A stretch of DNA of 64,000 nucleotides from Periconia sp. R9002 (GCA_023627715.1 JAMAHW010000017.1:372001-436000), one strand, 5' to 3'. Shown: positions 47,173-58,973, counted from the stretch's first letter. Notes: a model not told the origin generated them from the sequence alone. Program-made: numbers and translations.

Positions 47173-50100
47173 GGTGGAAGATGACGTCGACTGATGACCT
47201 CAGTTGTGGTACGTCTTTGGTTGGGGGCAAGCCGCTGTCTCTCTCCCAACGCAGACAATCACCGCAGACAGATCTCTTCTTTCCTTGTCCGGCCGTTCTT
47301 TTTTTCTCGTCGTTATCTTTTCGCTCAATAAAACTCGGACGCTATGGTTACAACAGATGATCTTTTTGGCTAAGCACAGCAGTTCGAGTTAGTAGGGAGC
47401 GTGTGCAGAGGCGAAGATACGATGCGATGCGATGGGCGGAGGGATGGATGGATGGGGATGAGGTGTGCTGGTGTGGGCGGGTGCGAGTGTGCAGAGTGGA
47501 AGCGGTGGCGACGCGACCAGGCACTTCGCTCACTCCCTCACTCACTCAGTCAAAGGCGGGCAACAGCAGCGACACAGCACGCACAGGCAGGCAGTACTCG
47601 CAGCGCAATCCGTCTCAAAAAAAAAAGCACGGGTTTCTTACCCCTCGATGCGCTCCCAAGATACGATGGCTATTCCGGATGGGTTGGACGAAACCTCGTC
47701 GAGGCTCTGGTGCTTTGAATGTGGAATGACGTATGGTCTTTGGATGGGCAACTGGCGGCTGTTTGTGCGACAACGGCCCTTTTCCAGGCTCGAAACGCGC
47801 GCTGCAAAGCTCGTGGCACACGGCAGAAGAAATCTAGGAGCGTTTGGAGGGCTCTCGAGTCGCGGCTGCGCCTTGCAAGGGACGTGGATGCGCGGCTTTG
47901 GAGGGGGTGGATGTGTATAGAGAGGATGCAAAAAGAAAGAAAGTCACGACTCCTACGTCACTTCTGGGGGAGGTGGAAGGAAGAACTTCGTTTAGGGAGG
48001 TGCGATGACGTTGTTGGCCGCCAAGCCTTTTCTCGGCTGGTCGGCATCCAAACCGGCTTAGCGCTCCGCTAGGCCCATCCTCTGGACTCTGCAGAGAATG
48101 CTGAACAATACAATTCGTTCGGCTTCCTGCCCCATCTACGCTTAACTTCCTCGCACTTTGATGTGAACTTCCATTTATCTTTGCACATTCTTCATCACAT
48201 TTGTCCCTACCCATAACTATCTGGTCTGCCGCATGGCTTTGTGGGCAACGCAGACCTCTGCGACGTGACACGTCTGATTAGAAATCCCCTTAGCCGTACT
48301 CGTACGGAGCCCCGATCTCACACCATCCGCCGATCGAGACCGGCCTTATCCGAATCCATTCCCTCCACGGAGCCAACCCGAACCTTTTCCCTCAACTTCT
48401 CTTCCTCCGCCTTCTTCCAGATGTCGCCAGCCAACCCCGTCATGACCATATTTCTTTCTTGTTCGTCGTCTTTGCTTCAGTCTGCTCTTCTGTGGTTGTG
48501 TCGTTGTCCTTGATGGTCTCGTCTGATCTGGCCTCGTCCTTCTGAAAACTCTGTCCTTTTCTAGCATGCACGTCTTCTCTTAATGTCCGGGACAGAGAAG
48601 GAGGAAACACGGGACTAAGCAGTGTTGGCCCGTCTCTGATTGGCCCGTTTTCCGCTTTCCCCAGCATCAGATTCGGCTCTGTCATTATGACCTGTCGTGC
48701 ATGCATATGCTGATTCTCGAACCCACCCGCTCAACCAACCATCATCCACCCCCGTACCAATGAATCCCATCCAATCTCCCCGCGGACTAGTCTGGCCATT
48801 CGAGATTGAATTGGATTGAATTGAATTGCGTCGATTTTTGACATCCCCGTCTTAGTGCGCGGCATATCCATCCCCGGGTAATTTTCTTTCTAGTGCTAGT
48901 AGGGGCGGAACGCCGTGTGGGTGGTCGCGCGACCAGAGTAAAGAATGGTGCAACAGGGGTTGTAGGGACCAGTGCTGACGGCCACCCGCGCCAATGACTG
49001 ACCGACACTTTTCACAAGCTTTGGGGTCGATAGTTTGCATTTCCTTCGCGTGTGCTAACGTTATGTGTCGCGTATCTACCGTAACGATGTTCTCGAATCG
49101 ACATCCTGCGCGCACTCCATGAGGGACCCGCAAGCACGTTGTCGTCTTGCTAGAGCTCGCCGCCATACACAAAATTACACCCTCTGGTGATACCATACAG
49201 TCCACTGTCCCTTCCCATCTTCTTACGTATCCGACTACATTATATATCAAAGTCTACCAGTTCGGAAGGAGTAAATAGTATCACAAGTACTACCTACATA
49301 TGTACATACATACGTAGGCTATTCCTGCCTAGATAAAAAAAAAGATGATACAAAAAGAGAAAGACAAGTTAAACACGTAAAGACCAGGACACCAACCAAT
49401 ACATTCGAAATACACGGTTCCTTCTTGTGCCATTCATTATTCACAATTAAAAAAAAAGACAAACGATTCTCCTCGGGCTTTTCTCATCACAACCAAGAGT
49501 CCTCCTCTCACATCTACTTCCATTCGAGCCATCGTAATACAACTTATCATTCTTCGTCCTTCTATCAGTTCACATCGACCTGATCTGAGGAGCCTGCGAT
49601 ATCGTCACATACATTCCATGTTACGCTTTTCGAACTTTCCGGAGCGCGAAAGGGCGTCTCGCTGATTTGTAGAGGTATAGTATGTACATACGTATAGATA
49701 GCTATTATTTGACAATATGCGCTCGTTTTATTGCGAGATGAGCATCGTACATAGCGAATGCAGGGTGCGTACTTGAGCAAACGAACGAGCAAGCATTTTT
49801 CTTCTTTTTGTTAAGCTTAGAAGGGACGGAGGCGAGGGAAACGAACGGTGGACATGGAATTATTTTTGAACGTGTGCTGTAAAGAACTTCCTTACCTCTG
49901 CCTTATCGTCTGTCGTATCAACCATACTCCACACGTTATTCTTATATTTTTGATTTAGGATGGCTGGGGGTGTGATACTTGTTGTGACTGAAGCTAGATG
50001 TTTTATCTGGATCTACGCGGGTGTTTTTGACGCTAATTTTACACGTCTTTATGTAGTTACAGGGGCGCGAGCTTGATCGTGTAAGAGGGCATGTGGTATT

Positions 50101-50368
50101 GGTGATGCGGGAACATTGGGAGAAGGAGAGAGGAAAGGGGAATGACCGGAGTGATTAGAGAAGTATGAGTAGTAGACACTTTGGATAGTACAAGTACTAC
50201 CTAGGCTGCCTAGGACTTTTTGAAAGAATGTTTTGAAAAGGCGGTGATAAAAATTTAATAATAGAAAAAACCAAAAAAAAGGGGTTTGAAAAAAAAATTG
50301 GAGAATTATGAGAGTGAAGGGAGAGCAATGTAAATGATCTCAAAAAAATACCCATCCGTTACGAAATA
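47173..50368. promoter_or_regulatory. 3.2 kb gene-free region upstream of the Atf1 gene
   Basis: No frame here has protein character. Minus-strand 48852-49250 and plus-strand 47465-47920 are the longest and unrecognised. The stretch holds the Atf1 promoter and probably a long 5' UTR, plus the 3' flank of the Zn2Cys6 gene. The length is unusual for this window. Confidence 0.5.
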
Positions 50369-51949
50369 TCACAATTCCGTAACAGATGAACAAGATGCAT
50401 TCGTGGGCACTACCGAAAATGATCCCGACTCAGGCGTGCTGCAAGAACCGTACACGCCGGCGGCGAGTTCAGCACTCATATTTTCAAACATCTCATTGCT
50501 GTCCCACATCCCTTCCCTCCGATTAAGCGACCGCAGAAGAGAAAGAGCGCGGTGTTTTACATCCGCATCTGCAGCCGTCACCACCGCAAACGACAATCCA
50601 GACACAAGGCTCCCATCGAGCGAGAAGGTAGGAGCGTCCCCGGTGCTCAACAGACACGCGACCTCCTCAGCGAGATCTAGGTACGCGTTCCACACAATCC
50701 CCCACACCAAGCAGTATGTTTGCTTCGAGTATTCCGTCATGATAAGCCACAGCTTTTGTTCCAGCTGTAAGCATTTTAGGTGAAGCATCTGAGTGCGACT
50801 CCAGGCACTGGTATCCAATCCGAGAAGCGTGAGTTCGAAGCGACGATTCCAGAATTCAAAACTGTTCACGACGTGTTGATCGAGGCGGAACTCTGGTCCA
50901 CAGCACGGGCCATCGACACCGGATGTCATCAGAAGCTCTATATCTAGAGCTTTCAGCGTGGTCGATGCTTGTTGCAGGTCCGCGAATGGTCTTCTTTCGT
51001 CCACTGCCATGGGCAGCAATGCCTTGTAACGAACCGGGTCGAATAAGTGATCATCCGTGTAAATGGTCATTTCCACGCCGGCGAATCCAAAAAAGTGAGA
51101 AATGGCGCGTCCCAACGGCTCGTCGCTCATGCTTTTCCACTCGTCGGAGTTGGAGAGGATGAGCAGGCCGGCCTTGAGATGTTTTATTAAGTCTTCGTCG
51201 TGGCCCATCATGCCTTCGTAGCATACGAAGAGCAGGCAGCTTAACGCGATTACGAGCATGTCTTCTGGCCTGCTAGACGAGGTGCGTTTTAGGATATGGG
51301 AGATGGCTGTGTTGTAAAGACGTATTGTTGTCTTCTCTAGCTCGTCCAGGGACTGTGGGGAGCACGGCGAACGGCTGGTGATGAAATATTGATATGCTGC
51401 GCCCACAGCGGCTACTACTGCTTTGACCGATTCATCTTGATGTGCCAAAGGTAAGACATATGCCGTCAAAAGAAGGCCCGATTCGGGCGGGCAACTGCAT
51501 GTCCACTGGCGAAAGTGCTTGAAAGATAATCTCTCCGCAGTTGAAGCATAGTTTATATCACCCAAGACAAAGCTTGGTATCTTATAGCTTGTCTCTTGAG
51601 AAGCCACTAATGCGCATGCTGAAGACTTCGGGCTTGGGTTTCCGACGTACCCATCGCATTTGTAGGCGTCGTTCCGACACCTCCGACACGTGGGTTTCTC
51701 CTCGTCGCACTTTTTCCGCCGTTTCCTACCGGAAGCTGTGATTAGTGGAATTCATGGCTTGTGAAAACGCAGTGTAGGGTGCCCACTTGCTGTACAAAGG
51801 AATCGTTCAGTCGGGTCAGCTTGGACTTTCTGTCTGTGGATCATGCAGATAGGTATCTGGGCTTACCAAGTCAAACACCCCGTTCGTGTTTTGGGGCTGA
51901 AAGTCCTGGTGAACTTTTTCTTTAGCTCCATTGTACCGACGCTATTCAT
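50369..51949 (-). CDS. Zn2Cys6 transcription factor with fungal-specific TF domain
   Basis: This is a fungal binuclear zinc-cluster regulator. Exon 1 (51949-51867) reads MNSVGTMELKKKFTRTFSP then KTRTGCLT and ends in TG before GTAAGC. Exon 2 carries KRRKKCDEEKPTCRRC then RNDAYKCDGY and, after a linker, an alpha-helical fungal TF domain (DELEKTTIRLYNTAI, then LFVCYEGMMGHDEDLIKHL). The C-terminus is at 50369. With the nearest canonical acceptor (TAG, exon from 51725) the junction codon is TGG, giving CLTW-KRRKKC. The second cluster Cys and one Arg are then lost. Joining three bases earlier would restore CLTC-RKRRKKC, but that site is preceded by GG, not AG. The protein is 479 residues with the canonical site. 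Target genes are unknown. Confidence 0.83.
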
Positions 51950-53372
51950 TTTCCCCCAAGCTCTTCTTGATGTGAACATATGTTCATGAAGTATTCGTGT
52001 GATAATTGACCATCATGTTTGTTGAAAGCGAAAGGAACGTGACCTGAACTGATCGGTCTCACTCAGTGTGCACTTCTCTGCACTCAGCGCCGTGGGATTA
52101 TGCTTCAAAGGGAAAGGCCGACTTACTCTCACGGAGACAAATGAAGCAAAGAGAACTTCAAATACCTCGCACGCTGCTGAGCAGCGAAATACTCCCTCTT
52201 TGACGCTTCAACAGTGTGGTGGCTGTGTAAGGTGGCTGTCGACGGGAGAAAAGAGAATGGTGTGATGGCGGTGTAACGGGCCCGCGTGTGTTTTAAGGAC
52301 GTTTAGGGGTAGTGGGTCGATAGCGCAAAGCTTTATACCCAAAACAGAGCAGCCGCATTTGGAACGGCTGTGTTTCTCTGTTGACACAACCAGCAAGAGC
52401 CTTGCAGAATTTGCCTATTACGATGCTGTTGCATTCGTGGTGCTAGATACTGATAGTCTAGGTGTCTGCTTCTCTCTCTCTCTATTGAAAGGTTGAGGGC
52501 TTTTGTAAATAAACGAGCCAAAAAGCTCCCCTGTTCTTGTCAAGAATGTAAAAACATTTGAGAGGGAATGGAGGAAAAGGAGTAAGACGTGTGGAGGATA
52601 CGCAGAGGGGTTAAGAATAGAGGAGGGAGCAGATTGTATTGATATATATATGATTGGATCCACTCAAATGTTAACGAGTGACGGGTGTGCTAGAAAACAA
52701 AGAAAAGCCAAGTGAAGACGGTTTCTCATCTTTTAATATTCTCTCACTCCCCCCAGTTCAGAGTAGCTCTAAGCAACCAGTCCACTTTGATCAGGATAGC
52801 CTAATAACAAATAATTGATGTACACAGGCCTTCCGCGCATGCTCGGCGCGGCTTTTCATGGCGCCAGGACAAAATAATAGCGTAAATGAAACTATTTTAA
52901 AATACCTCCCTGCTTACTTCTTTCATACTCGAATCCTTTGGGGAGACAAGCTTTTCTTTTTCGTTCGGGCAGTCTTGCGGTTTTATTCCACACATATCAC
53001 TAGTAAACTGACTACCCGTTTACGATTAGCTGTGGCGCAAGTCTCTGTTTCGATTGAAACTTTCGGTCGGGAGATTGTCGCAGGCAATGAGCTTATACGC
53101 TTGGTCCAATCACAATGCAAGTTCTCGGCTTCAACCCAAAGCATAGCCACGCGTTCTTTCTACACGCTGCAGCTCTCTTTTTTATGTGTGTATGTGTCTA
53201 GTAGATCCTGTATATAGCTTTGCAATTGTTCAACGTCCTTAAATCTTTTCACATCCGAATTCGTACTCATCCATCCACGTCACTTTTCTTGATCCAACAA
53301 GAGTTAGCAAACTCTTGAAACCTCAGTCTTTTCACTTTTCGCAATCGGTGTCTTCACATCCCACAGAAAACA
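51950..53372. other. Divergent intergenic region
   Basis: Promoters of the Zn2Cys6 gene (minus) and the PMP3-like gene (plus). A 119-codon plus frame at 52858-53217 begins with ATG but has no recognisable domain. I do not call it. Confidence 0.5.
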
Positions 53373-53754
53373 ATGGTAGGAAGTCAAGTAGACAGTCAGC
53401 TCTCTAGTTGTTTCTCATGCATTCTCTCTCTCATCACGCACAAAACTGGGGACTCTAACAATCCAAAACTTTAGGCGCATCTGCTCCACTACATCTTGGC
53501 GCTCTTCATCCCGTTTCTGCCCGTCATAATGTTACGCGGCTGCGGTGCTGTTCTGTTGATCAACATTGCGTTATGTTGCTTGGGATGGCTTCCGGGTGTC
53601 ATACGTGAGTTATTCTTGCGCGCTCCTTCTTCCCCTATTCTTGATAAATTAGACAATTTTTTTCTGATTGATGGTAGATGCGTGGTATATCATACGTAAT
53701 GGTCCGAAGAGGGTTGAGGAAGAGGCTGCTGGGAGGGAAACTGCGCAAGTTTGA
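53373..53754 (+). CDS. PMP3/UPF0057 stress-induced hydrophobic peptide
   Basis: This is a small two-TM plasma-membrane proteolipid of the Pmp3/SNA family, which affects membrane potential and salt tolerance in yeast (family knowledge). The first coding exon is only the ATG (53373-53375), followed by intron 53376-53474. Exon 2 (53475-53604) gives AHLLHYILALFIPFLPVIML then RGCGAVLLINIALCCLGWLPGVI. Intron 53605-53677 leads to exon 3 (53678-53754), HAWYIIRNG plus a charged tail, for 69 residues in total. The RGCG and LGWLPGVIHAWYII signatures are diagnostic. It is easy to miss in ORF-based annotation because of the 3-base exon. Confidence 0.92.
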
Positions 53755-54827
53755 TGATACTGAATAGTTGGAGGTTCGTTGGTTTGGACAGGTACGATAA
53801 GAGGCGGGCGACGGGGAGTTCAGGGGATTAACAGTTTTGGCGTATTCAGCTTTTTTTTCTTGGTTTGCTCTTACACTCCTTATATTTGGAATAATTTCTA
53901 TTCTCAATACGGGGTTTCTTTCAGTATTTTTGCGGAAAAGGTGATGTTGTTCAGAACGTTTGATATCATTGATATGCCTGTCCACTCAGCTCAAATGTCA
54001 ACGAAGATGGATCATATGAAAATCAGCGTAGTTGAATCAAAGAGGAAAACACAAAGATAGTAACCCCACCAAAGATATCGACGCGCAAGCCCCAAACTTC
54101 TATCAACCCATAGCCCAGCCACAGCCATCAAGCCATGATTGGCAGAAGTGTGGGACAAGTTCAAACAGAAAGAAACAGCCACTACACAGATTGCCTATAA
54201 AAATGACAAGCGTAAGAATCTCGAACGATCCAGGTTGCGTTAATTCAGACTCTCCCTCCTCTTGTCACTCTAGCAGAAGGAAATGGCGCGGGACGCGCGG
54301 GACGCGAAAAGTGGTTTCAGAAGGGCCGAATCGGCATCTCGGCAAAGAACCTCGACACAAGAACATCTCCTCCTTGAAATGAAAGTAAGCCTTTTTTCAA
54401 GGATGCTCATGCTAGCTTATACGAGTAAAATCAACTCCACAATCCCCATACTCCCACCCAAATGGTCGGAGCGTCAGTATACGCTCCCGCCAATCACAGT
54501 CCGGGCCCCTTGAGTTTAGCTGCAACGGTTTGGAGGATTGAAATATCGAATCATGAATGTATCGGGGAAGTCGTCGTCAGCCAAAACACACGCGATAAAT
54601 CATAATCACATCAAATTATCGTTTGTGATAAAGAGTTGAAAAAGCAAGTGTTTGATGAACAACAGGTTGACTCAAACAACTTCAAGCAAGAAGGTCCTTC
54701 TTACCTGATTTCCTATTTCGAGCCCACAAACAGAAAACAACAATAACGAACAGCATTCGAACACCAAGAAGACCACCGCCACCTACTTCCCCACCATTTT
54801 CCTATTATCCGACCTCGCCTCCCCACC
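53755..54827. other. Intergenic region
   Basis: 3' flank of the PMP3-like gene and the promoter of the next gene. Short frames only. Confidence 0.5.
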
Positions 54828-55484
54828 ATGGCCGAACACCCCCTCGCACACATCTCATGTACCTGCCTGATCCTCCACACATACTTACCACCCACCCCCT
54901 GCACCATCCCGCATTCCCAAAACCTCACCTGGCATGACGCGCAAACATTCGCTTCGGCACATAACCTCAAAATCACTTTTACAAGCCAATCAACCGCGTC
55001 CAAGATATCAAACGCCAGACAACCTCTGCCGACAACCCTCCTCATGGGGGGCCAGCAGCAGCGCATGAGCCGGAATATCGGCCACGGAACCGGGAGCACA
55101 GTGGTTTGCGGCGAAGCTGCCGAAATGAAGGGAGGGTTTGCCAGCTGTGGTGCGGCTTCGAGGGGGGTTGGAGTCGGGGGTGAGCCGTCGACGGGGGTGG
55201 TGAGTGAGGTTTTGGGGATTGGAATGCTGGGGTTGATGGCGTATCTTGTGTTGCAGTACTTGTGGTCGAGGTAAGTTTTTTCTTTTTTTTTTTCTTTTCT
55301 TTGGTTGCGGCTGCGGCTAGATGGAGCGACGGAGCTGACTTTTTCCAATCCTAGAACATGGATCGGACGTGGGAAAATCCAGCTAGAAGGGACGGAGAGG
55401 AAGCTCAGTGCGTGTAACGAAGATATTCCTGATGATTATCTGGAGGAAGAGGAGATACATCGACGAGGCGCACCCAATTCCTAG
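54828..55484 (+). CDS. Hypothetical single-TM protein
   Basis: Exons are 54828-55270 and 55355-55484. The GTAAGT donor and CCTAG acceptor keep the frame for 190 residues. The N-terminal half is polar, the middle is Gly-rich (MGGQQQRMSRNIGHG), and a predicted TM helix (VLGIGMLGLMAYLVLQYLW) spans about residues 127-145. After the splice comes a charged tail (WIGRGKIQLEGTERKL) ending in DDYLEEEEIHRR. I do not recognise the family. The open frame and clean splice argue it is real. An overlapping 211-codon minus-strand frame is Cys/Trp-rich and looks like a shadow. Confidence 0.6.
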
Positions 55485-56402
55485 GCCACGACGCTTGCTA
55501 TGTGTTTCTAGGCAAACTTTCTCCGGTCGATTTGCTGTTGGGGCGTTTTTTTTTGATACGGGCATACAATTTCGCCCGGTTTTGGGTGTCTTTTGGGAGT
55601 TGGCGGATGTATCTTCTACTTGAACAGTCGTGTGAGTGTGAGTAAGTAGGGAGTGAATGATGAACGTTAACGTGTACATTGTTGGTAGAAAAAGGAAAGG
55701 GGATAAAATTGGATAGTAAGGTAACTAAGTATGCAAAAGGACGACAGCTAGATGAGGTGAGGTAGGACGAGGGTAGTCTTGATAGTCCCCCATGCTCATC
55801 ATCCAAAGATTGATAGGTGAAGAACTTTCTTTACTAAGAGTTTACTTTCTCTTCTCTAGTATCAAAAGTGTTTTTATCTTCGTAAACGATTGGTTCAATC
55901 TCTTCTCTAGGATATTCCTTTTTATTGCTACAACTTTCTCCAGCTAAACTTAGTCGTCTAGCGTAGTGGCGAGGTTTTTTATCACTGAGATAGTGTTAGG
56001 ATGTTCTTCGCTAAGAACCTGCTTCTTTTTCTCCAGCACATCCTTCTTCATCGGCAAATTGAATGCTCGCCAAGTGATTCCGAACGCCCTACTATCGCCT
56101 CTGTCGCATCAAGATACTCGACAACGCGCTTCTTCTGCGTCTGCAATGCGGGAAGATTTCAAAATAAAGGTATGAATTGAATTGAATTTGATCCTCACAG
56201 AGTATCGCTACCCTGGGTATCGACACAGGTGGAGGGGGGGGGGGGGTACACTGGGCAACGTCCTTGGCCGGGACGGGCACACAGGCAACTAAGTGCGCAC
56301 GTCAAAATAGAGGTATATTAGCGCGATGAATCTTCGTAAACTGGGAAGGAGCAGGGAAAATGTCACAAAAGTTTTCGGTCGGCATATGCTTAGGGGATAG
56401 AG
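55485..56402. other. Convergent intergenic region
   Basis: Contains the second copy of the dispersed 50-bp sequence and a 13-base G-run (56234-56246). The region around 55820-55930 has repeated TCTCTTCTCTAG elements. No gene supported. Confidence 0.5.
56181..56230 (-). repeat. Dispersed 50-bp sequence, copy B
   Basis: Inverted relative to copy A at 30398-30447, with 48 of 50 matching positions. It is followed directly by a short G-rich run. Confidence 0.85.
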
Positions 56403-56960
56403 TCACTTCTCTTGACATTGGGATGTAATAAGCCGTTCTAGCTCGTCTAACTGAATGCTTTGCCGCTTCATCTTTCTGTCACTCAATTAGCCTGCTTGTG
56501 ATAAGGTCTTTGTAAGTTGTTATGTTTCTTACAACAGAAGAAATGTCAGCTGGAATGAACCAACATGTTGCAACTGAGTTTCGATTCTTGTCATCAATGT
56601 AATCATGTCTTGCCGACGGTGCCACCACTGCCATCTGCCTTGGATATGGGAGAGCTCTCTTTCTATGGTACGACCGAGGCCATCGAGGCTGTTTAACGAG
56701 GTAAGCACTAGCTGTTTCATTGGAGACTGTTCCAGCTCGCCATCTGCAGCAATATCGAGCTCTTCAAAATAAAGATTGAGCTCCTGAATATGCGCTCTTC
56801 TTTCGTTTAGGAGATTTGTATAATGTTGAATTTCTCGGTGTGCATTGTGAGTAATGGCAAAAAACGCTGCACAGAAGGAGAATAAACCGAGGGCGAAGGT
56901 CAGTATGCCTAAGATGTTGGCTGTTGTGCTAAGAGGACTGTCCGGCTGGTTTTGCGACAT
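56403..56960 (-). CDS. TM-anchored coiled-coil hypothetical protein
   Basis: Exon 1 (56960-56533) and exon 2 (56475-56403), joined over a 57-bp intron, give 166 residues. An N-terminal TM helix (ANILGILTFALGLFSFCAAFFA) is followed by a long amphipathic helix region (REIQHYTNLLNERRAHIQEL, then SLNSLDGLGRTIERELSH). Exon 2 adds KMKRQSIQLDELERLITSQ, a further coiled-coil heptad stretch. It resembles a common group of uncharacterised fungal proteins with a TM plus helical bundle. No function is known to me. It is transcribed divergently from the ubiquitin-like fusion gene, with 369 bp between the start codons. Confidence 0.7.
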
Positions 56961-57329
56961 AGTGATTCGTGTCGACCCCGTGAGTCAACCTTCGTTGCTT
57001 TTGTGCTGCGTTGAGAGGTGCGTGTAGAACAAGTCGTTGTTGTATTCAAGTAACAAAGCGTAAGGCTGAAGCAACCTTATAATCTATCTAACGTCCCGCT
57101 TTCAATATGCAGTGCTAAAGGTGACAGGTAATATCTAGTAAGAGTGGGCCCGAACGTGGCATCATTTCATGGGCTTCATCCCTCATTATGTCAGCTACCG
57201 CCTCCTCTCACCGGAACCTGCTTTGACCGGAATATAGTTGACGATTTAAGAAACTTTCATCACAACTTCCACTTTAGCAGCCTAAATCTTTCAGTGCACA
57301 TTTTCTCAGTTATTCATATCAGAAATCTA

Positions 57330-58973
57330 ATGTCATCTGTTGAACTAAGTAAAGACGGGGTGCTCGTGAAGCATACTACGGGACACGTGCTGGTTAGCAT
57401 CTATCAAACACCACGTGTGGAAGACAATGCCATTGTGGAACACCAGCGAATCCACACCATAAAATTACCAAAAACGCAACAAGGCATGCAATCGCACATC
57501 CCAGCAGCTTTCTCCGCCGTTCCTCTACACGATGCTAGAAGCTGGCCCGATTCTACGTTTCCGCAAGGGGATGATTCGACAGCCGCCAATTATTTCTTTT
57601 CTATGAAAGGTACCTTGTTTTATCAAAATGATGGCGCTTGGCCTTACCGAATTGGCAGATCGGAAAGGCATCGCTATAAGAGTCTTTTCGCCTACGGAAA
57701 CGCCTTTCAAATTCGTTATTAAGGTCGGCGGAGTCGATGTCACGTTTCCAATGTCGAGTACATCTCAGGACTACTTTGTCACGCCTGGACAAGAGTGGAT
57801 ATTTGGTATACGTGTGCAAGATGATGGTGTTCGACAATTCCAAGTCCTCAAAGGTGGTAGTGGGTATGTCTGTCTAGCCCACTCTCTCATCGTGGAGCTA
57901 ACGTGCGTCTAGATACACATTGGGATCTTTGGTCTTAGGGAGCAATAAGGTCAATAGCATTGATCTTTTTGTATACTCTAAGTCTCAGTAAGTGTTTACA
58001 TTAAGACACTATGAGGAGTTCAGACACTAACGGGGTAATTTCTCTTTAGAACTCACCGAGCACCTGCAATGTTTTTTGACGCCTCAGGTTCTCATCAAGA
58101 TGAAGCATCATTCACACAGTATACGGATGATACTGTCACCCCCAAGAAACAAATTGTGAAGCAAGGTTTTACAGTTTATGTAAAAACTCTCACGGGTAAA
58201 ACCATAGTGCTTCGTAACGTGTATGCTACGGATACGGTAAACTCCCTTCGCGACAAGGTACATCTGTATGAGGGTATTGAACCCGCTCATCAGAGGCTTA
58301 TCGGTCCCACCGGGCAATTAGAGATGGGTAGGTTGCTTGATACCAGGCGTAGCATATATTCGTCGAGTCAAATACAAACATGACTAATACATGCGCATTA
58401 GGTCGTGGGACACTGGCTGATTCGGGTATCTTAAATGCATGGCCCTAGCATATCTCGTAGGCTAAAGCCAGAACTAACGCATTGCAGGATACTACCATCC
58501 ATCTCGTACTGCTTTTACTCGGTGGTGGCAGTGGTAAATACATACCTCGGCTAGGCTACGATAAGTACCAGCGTCAGGCGCGCAGGCTATCCATAGGTCC
58601 TGGCGGACTGGTAAAGCAAAATTTCGCAAAAGATCCTGCACCAGACCAGTGGGAGGAGAGTTACTTTCAAGCTCTCAGATTCCACATCATTGACCCTAGC
58701 CATTTCGAGGTTGATACAGGCTTAAAGCTGGACCTCCCAGTCGAGGTAGCCAGACGTGATCTGCGGGATTGGATAGAAACATCGGCAATCAGGCAGGTTA
58801 ACGATGACATGAGTCCCTTTCGTCTGCCTTCTCTCGCGATGCTGTTCAGAAAGGCGTCGTCTTCGAGGGAAACAGACCCATACGATTATCAGAATGTACT
58901 CGAAGAATTAACAGGAGGAGATCCGCCTGAGCCACCATTATGGCGAAAGCTTTTACTCGGCTGTATACTGTAG
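57330..58973 (+). CDS. Ubiquitin-like fusion protein (fungal Ubl plus flanking domains), splice phase break
   Basis: I assemble exons 57330-57609, 57659-57863, 57913-57987, 58050-58327, 58402-58425 and 58488-58973. The first about 180 residues form an unrecognised, beta-rich domain (RVFSPTETPFKFVIKVGG, then TPGQEWIFGIRV). A ubiquitin-like domain follows: FTVYVKTLTGKTIVL, then KVHLYEGIEPAHQRL, GQLEMGR, GTLADSG and DTTIHLVLLLLGGG. After the GG-like end comes a tail of about 145 residues with GGLVKQNF and FEVDTG motifs. The last junction (GATTCGG|GTATCT to TTGCAG|GATACT) is one base off phase. As canonically spliced, the frame stops soon after the Ubl. The intact 162-codon downstream frame suggests a recent break or unusual splicing. 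Similar Ubl fusions occur in other ascomycetes, but their role is unknown to me. Confidence 0.75.

Noticed and set aside
48852..49250. 132-codon minus-strand frame upstream of the Atf1 gene
   Set aside because: A KACEKC segment hints at a metal site, but the rest has no protein character and no homologous pattern that I know.
54713..55348. 211-codon minus-strand frame
   Set aside because: It is antisense to a spliced gene with clean splice sites; its Cys/Trp-rich composition is typical of a shadow frame.
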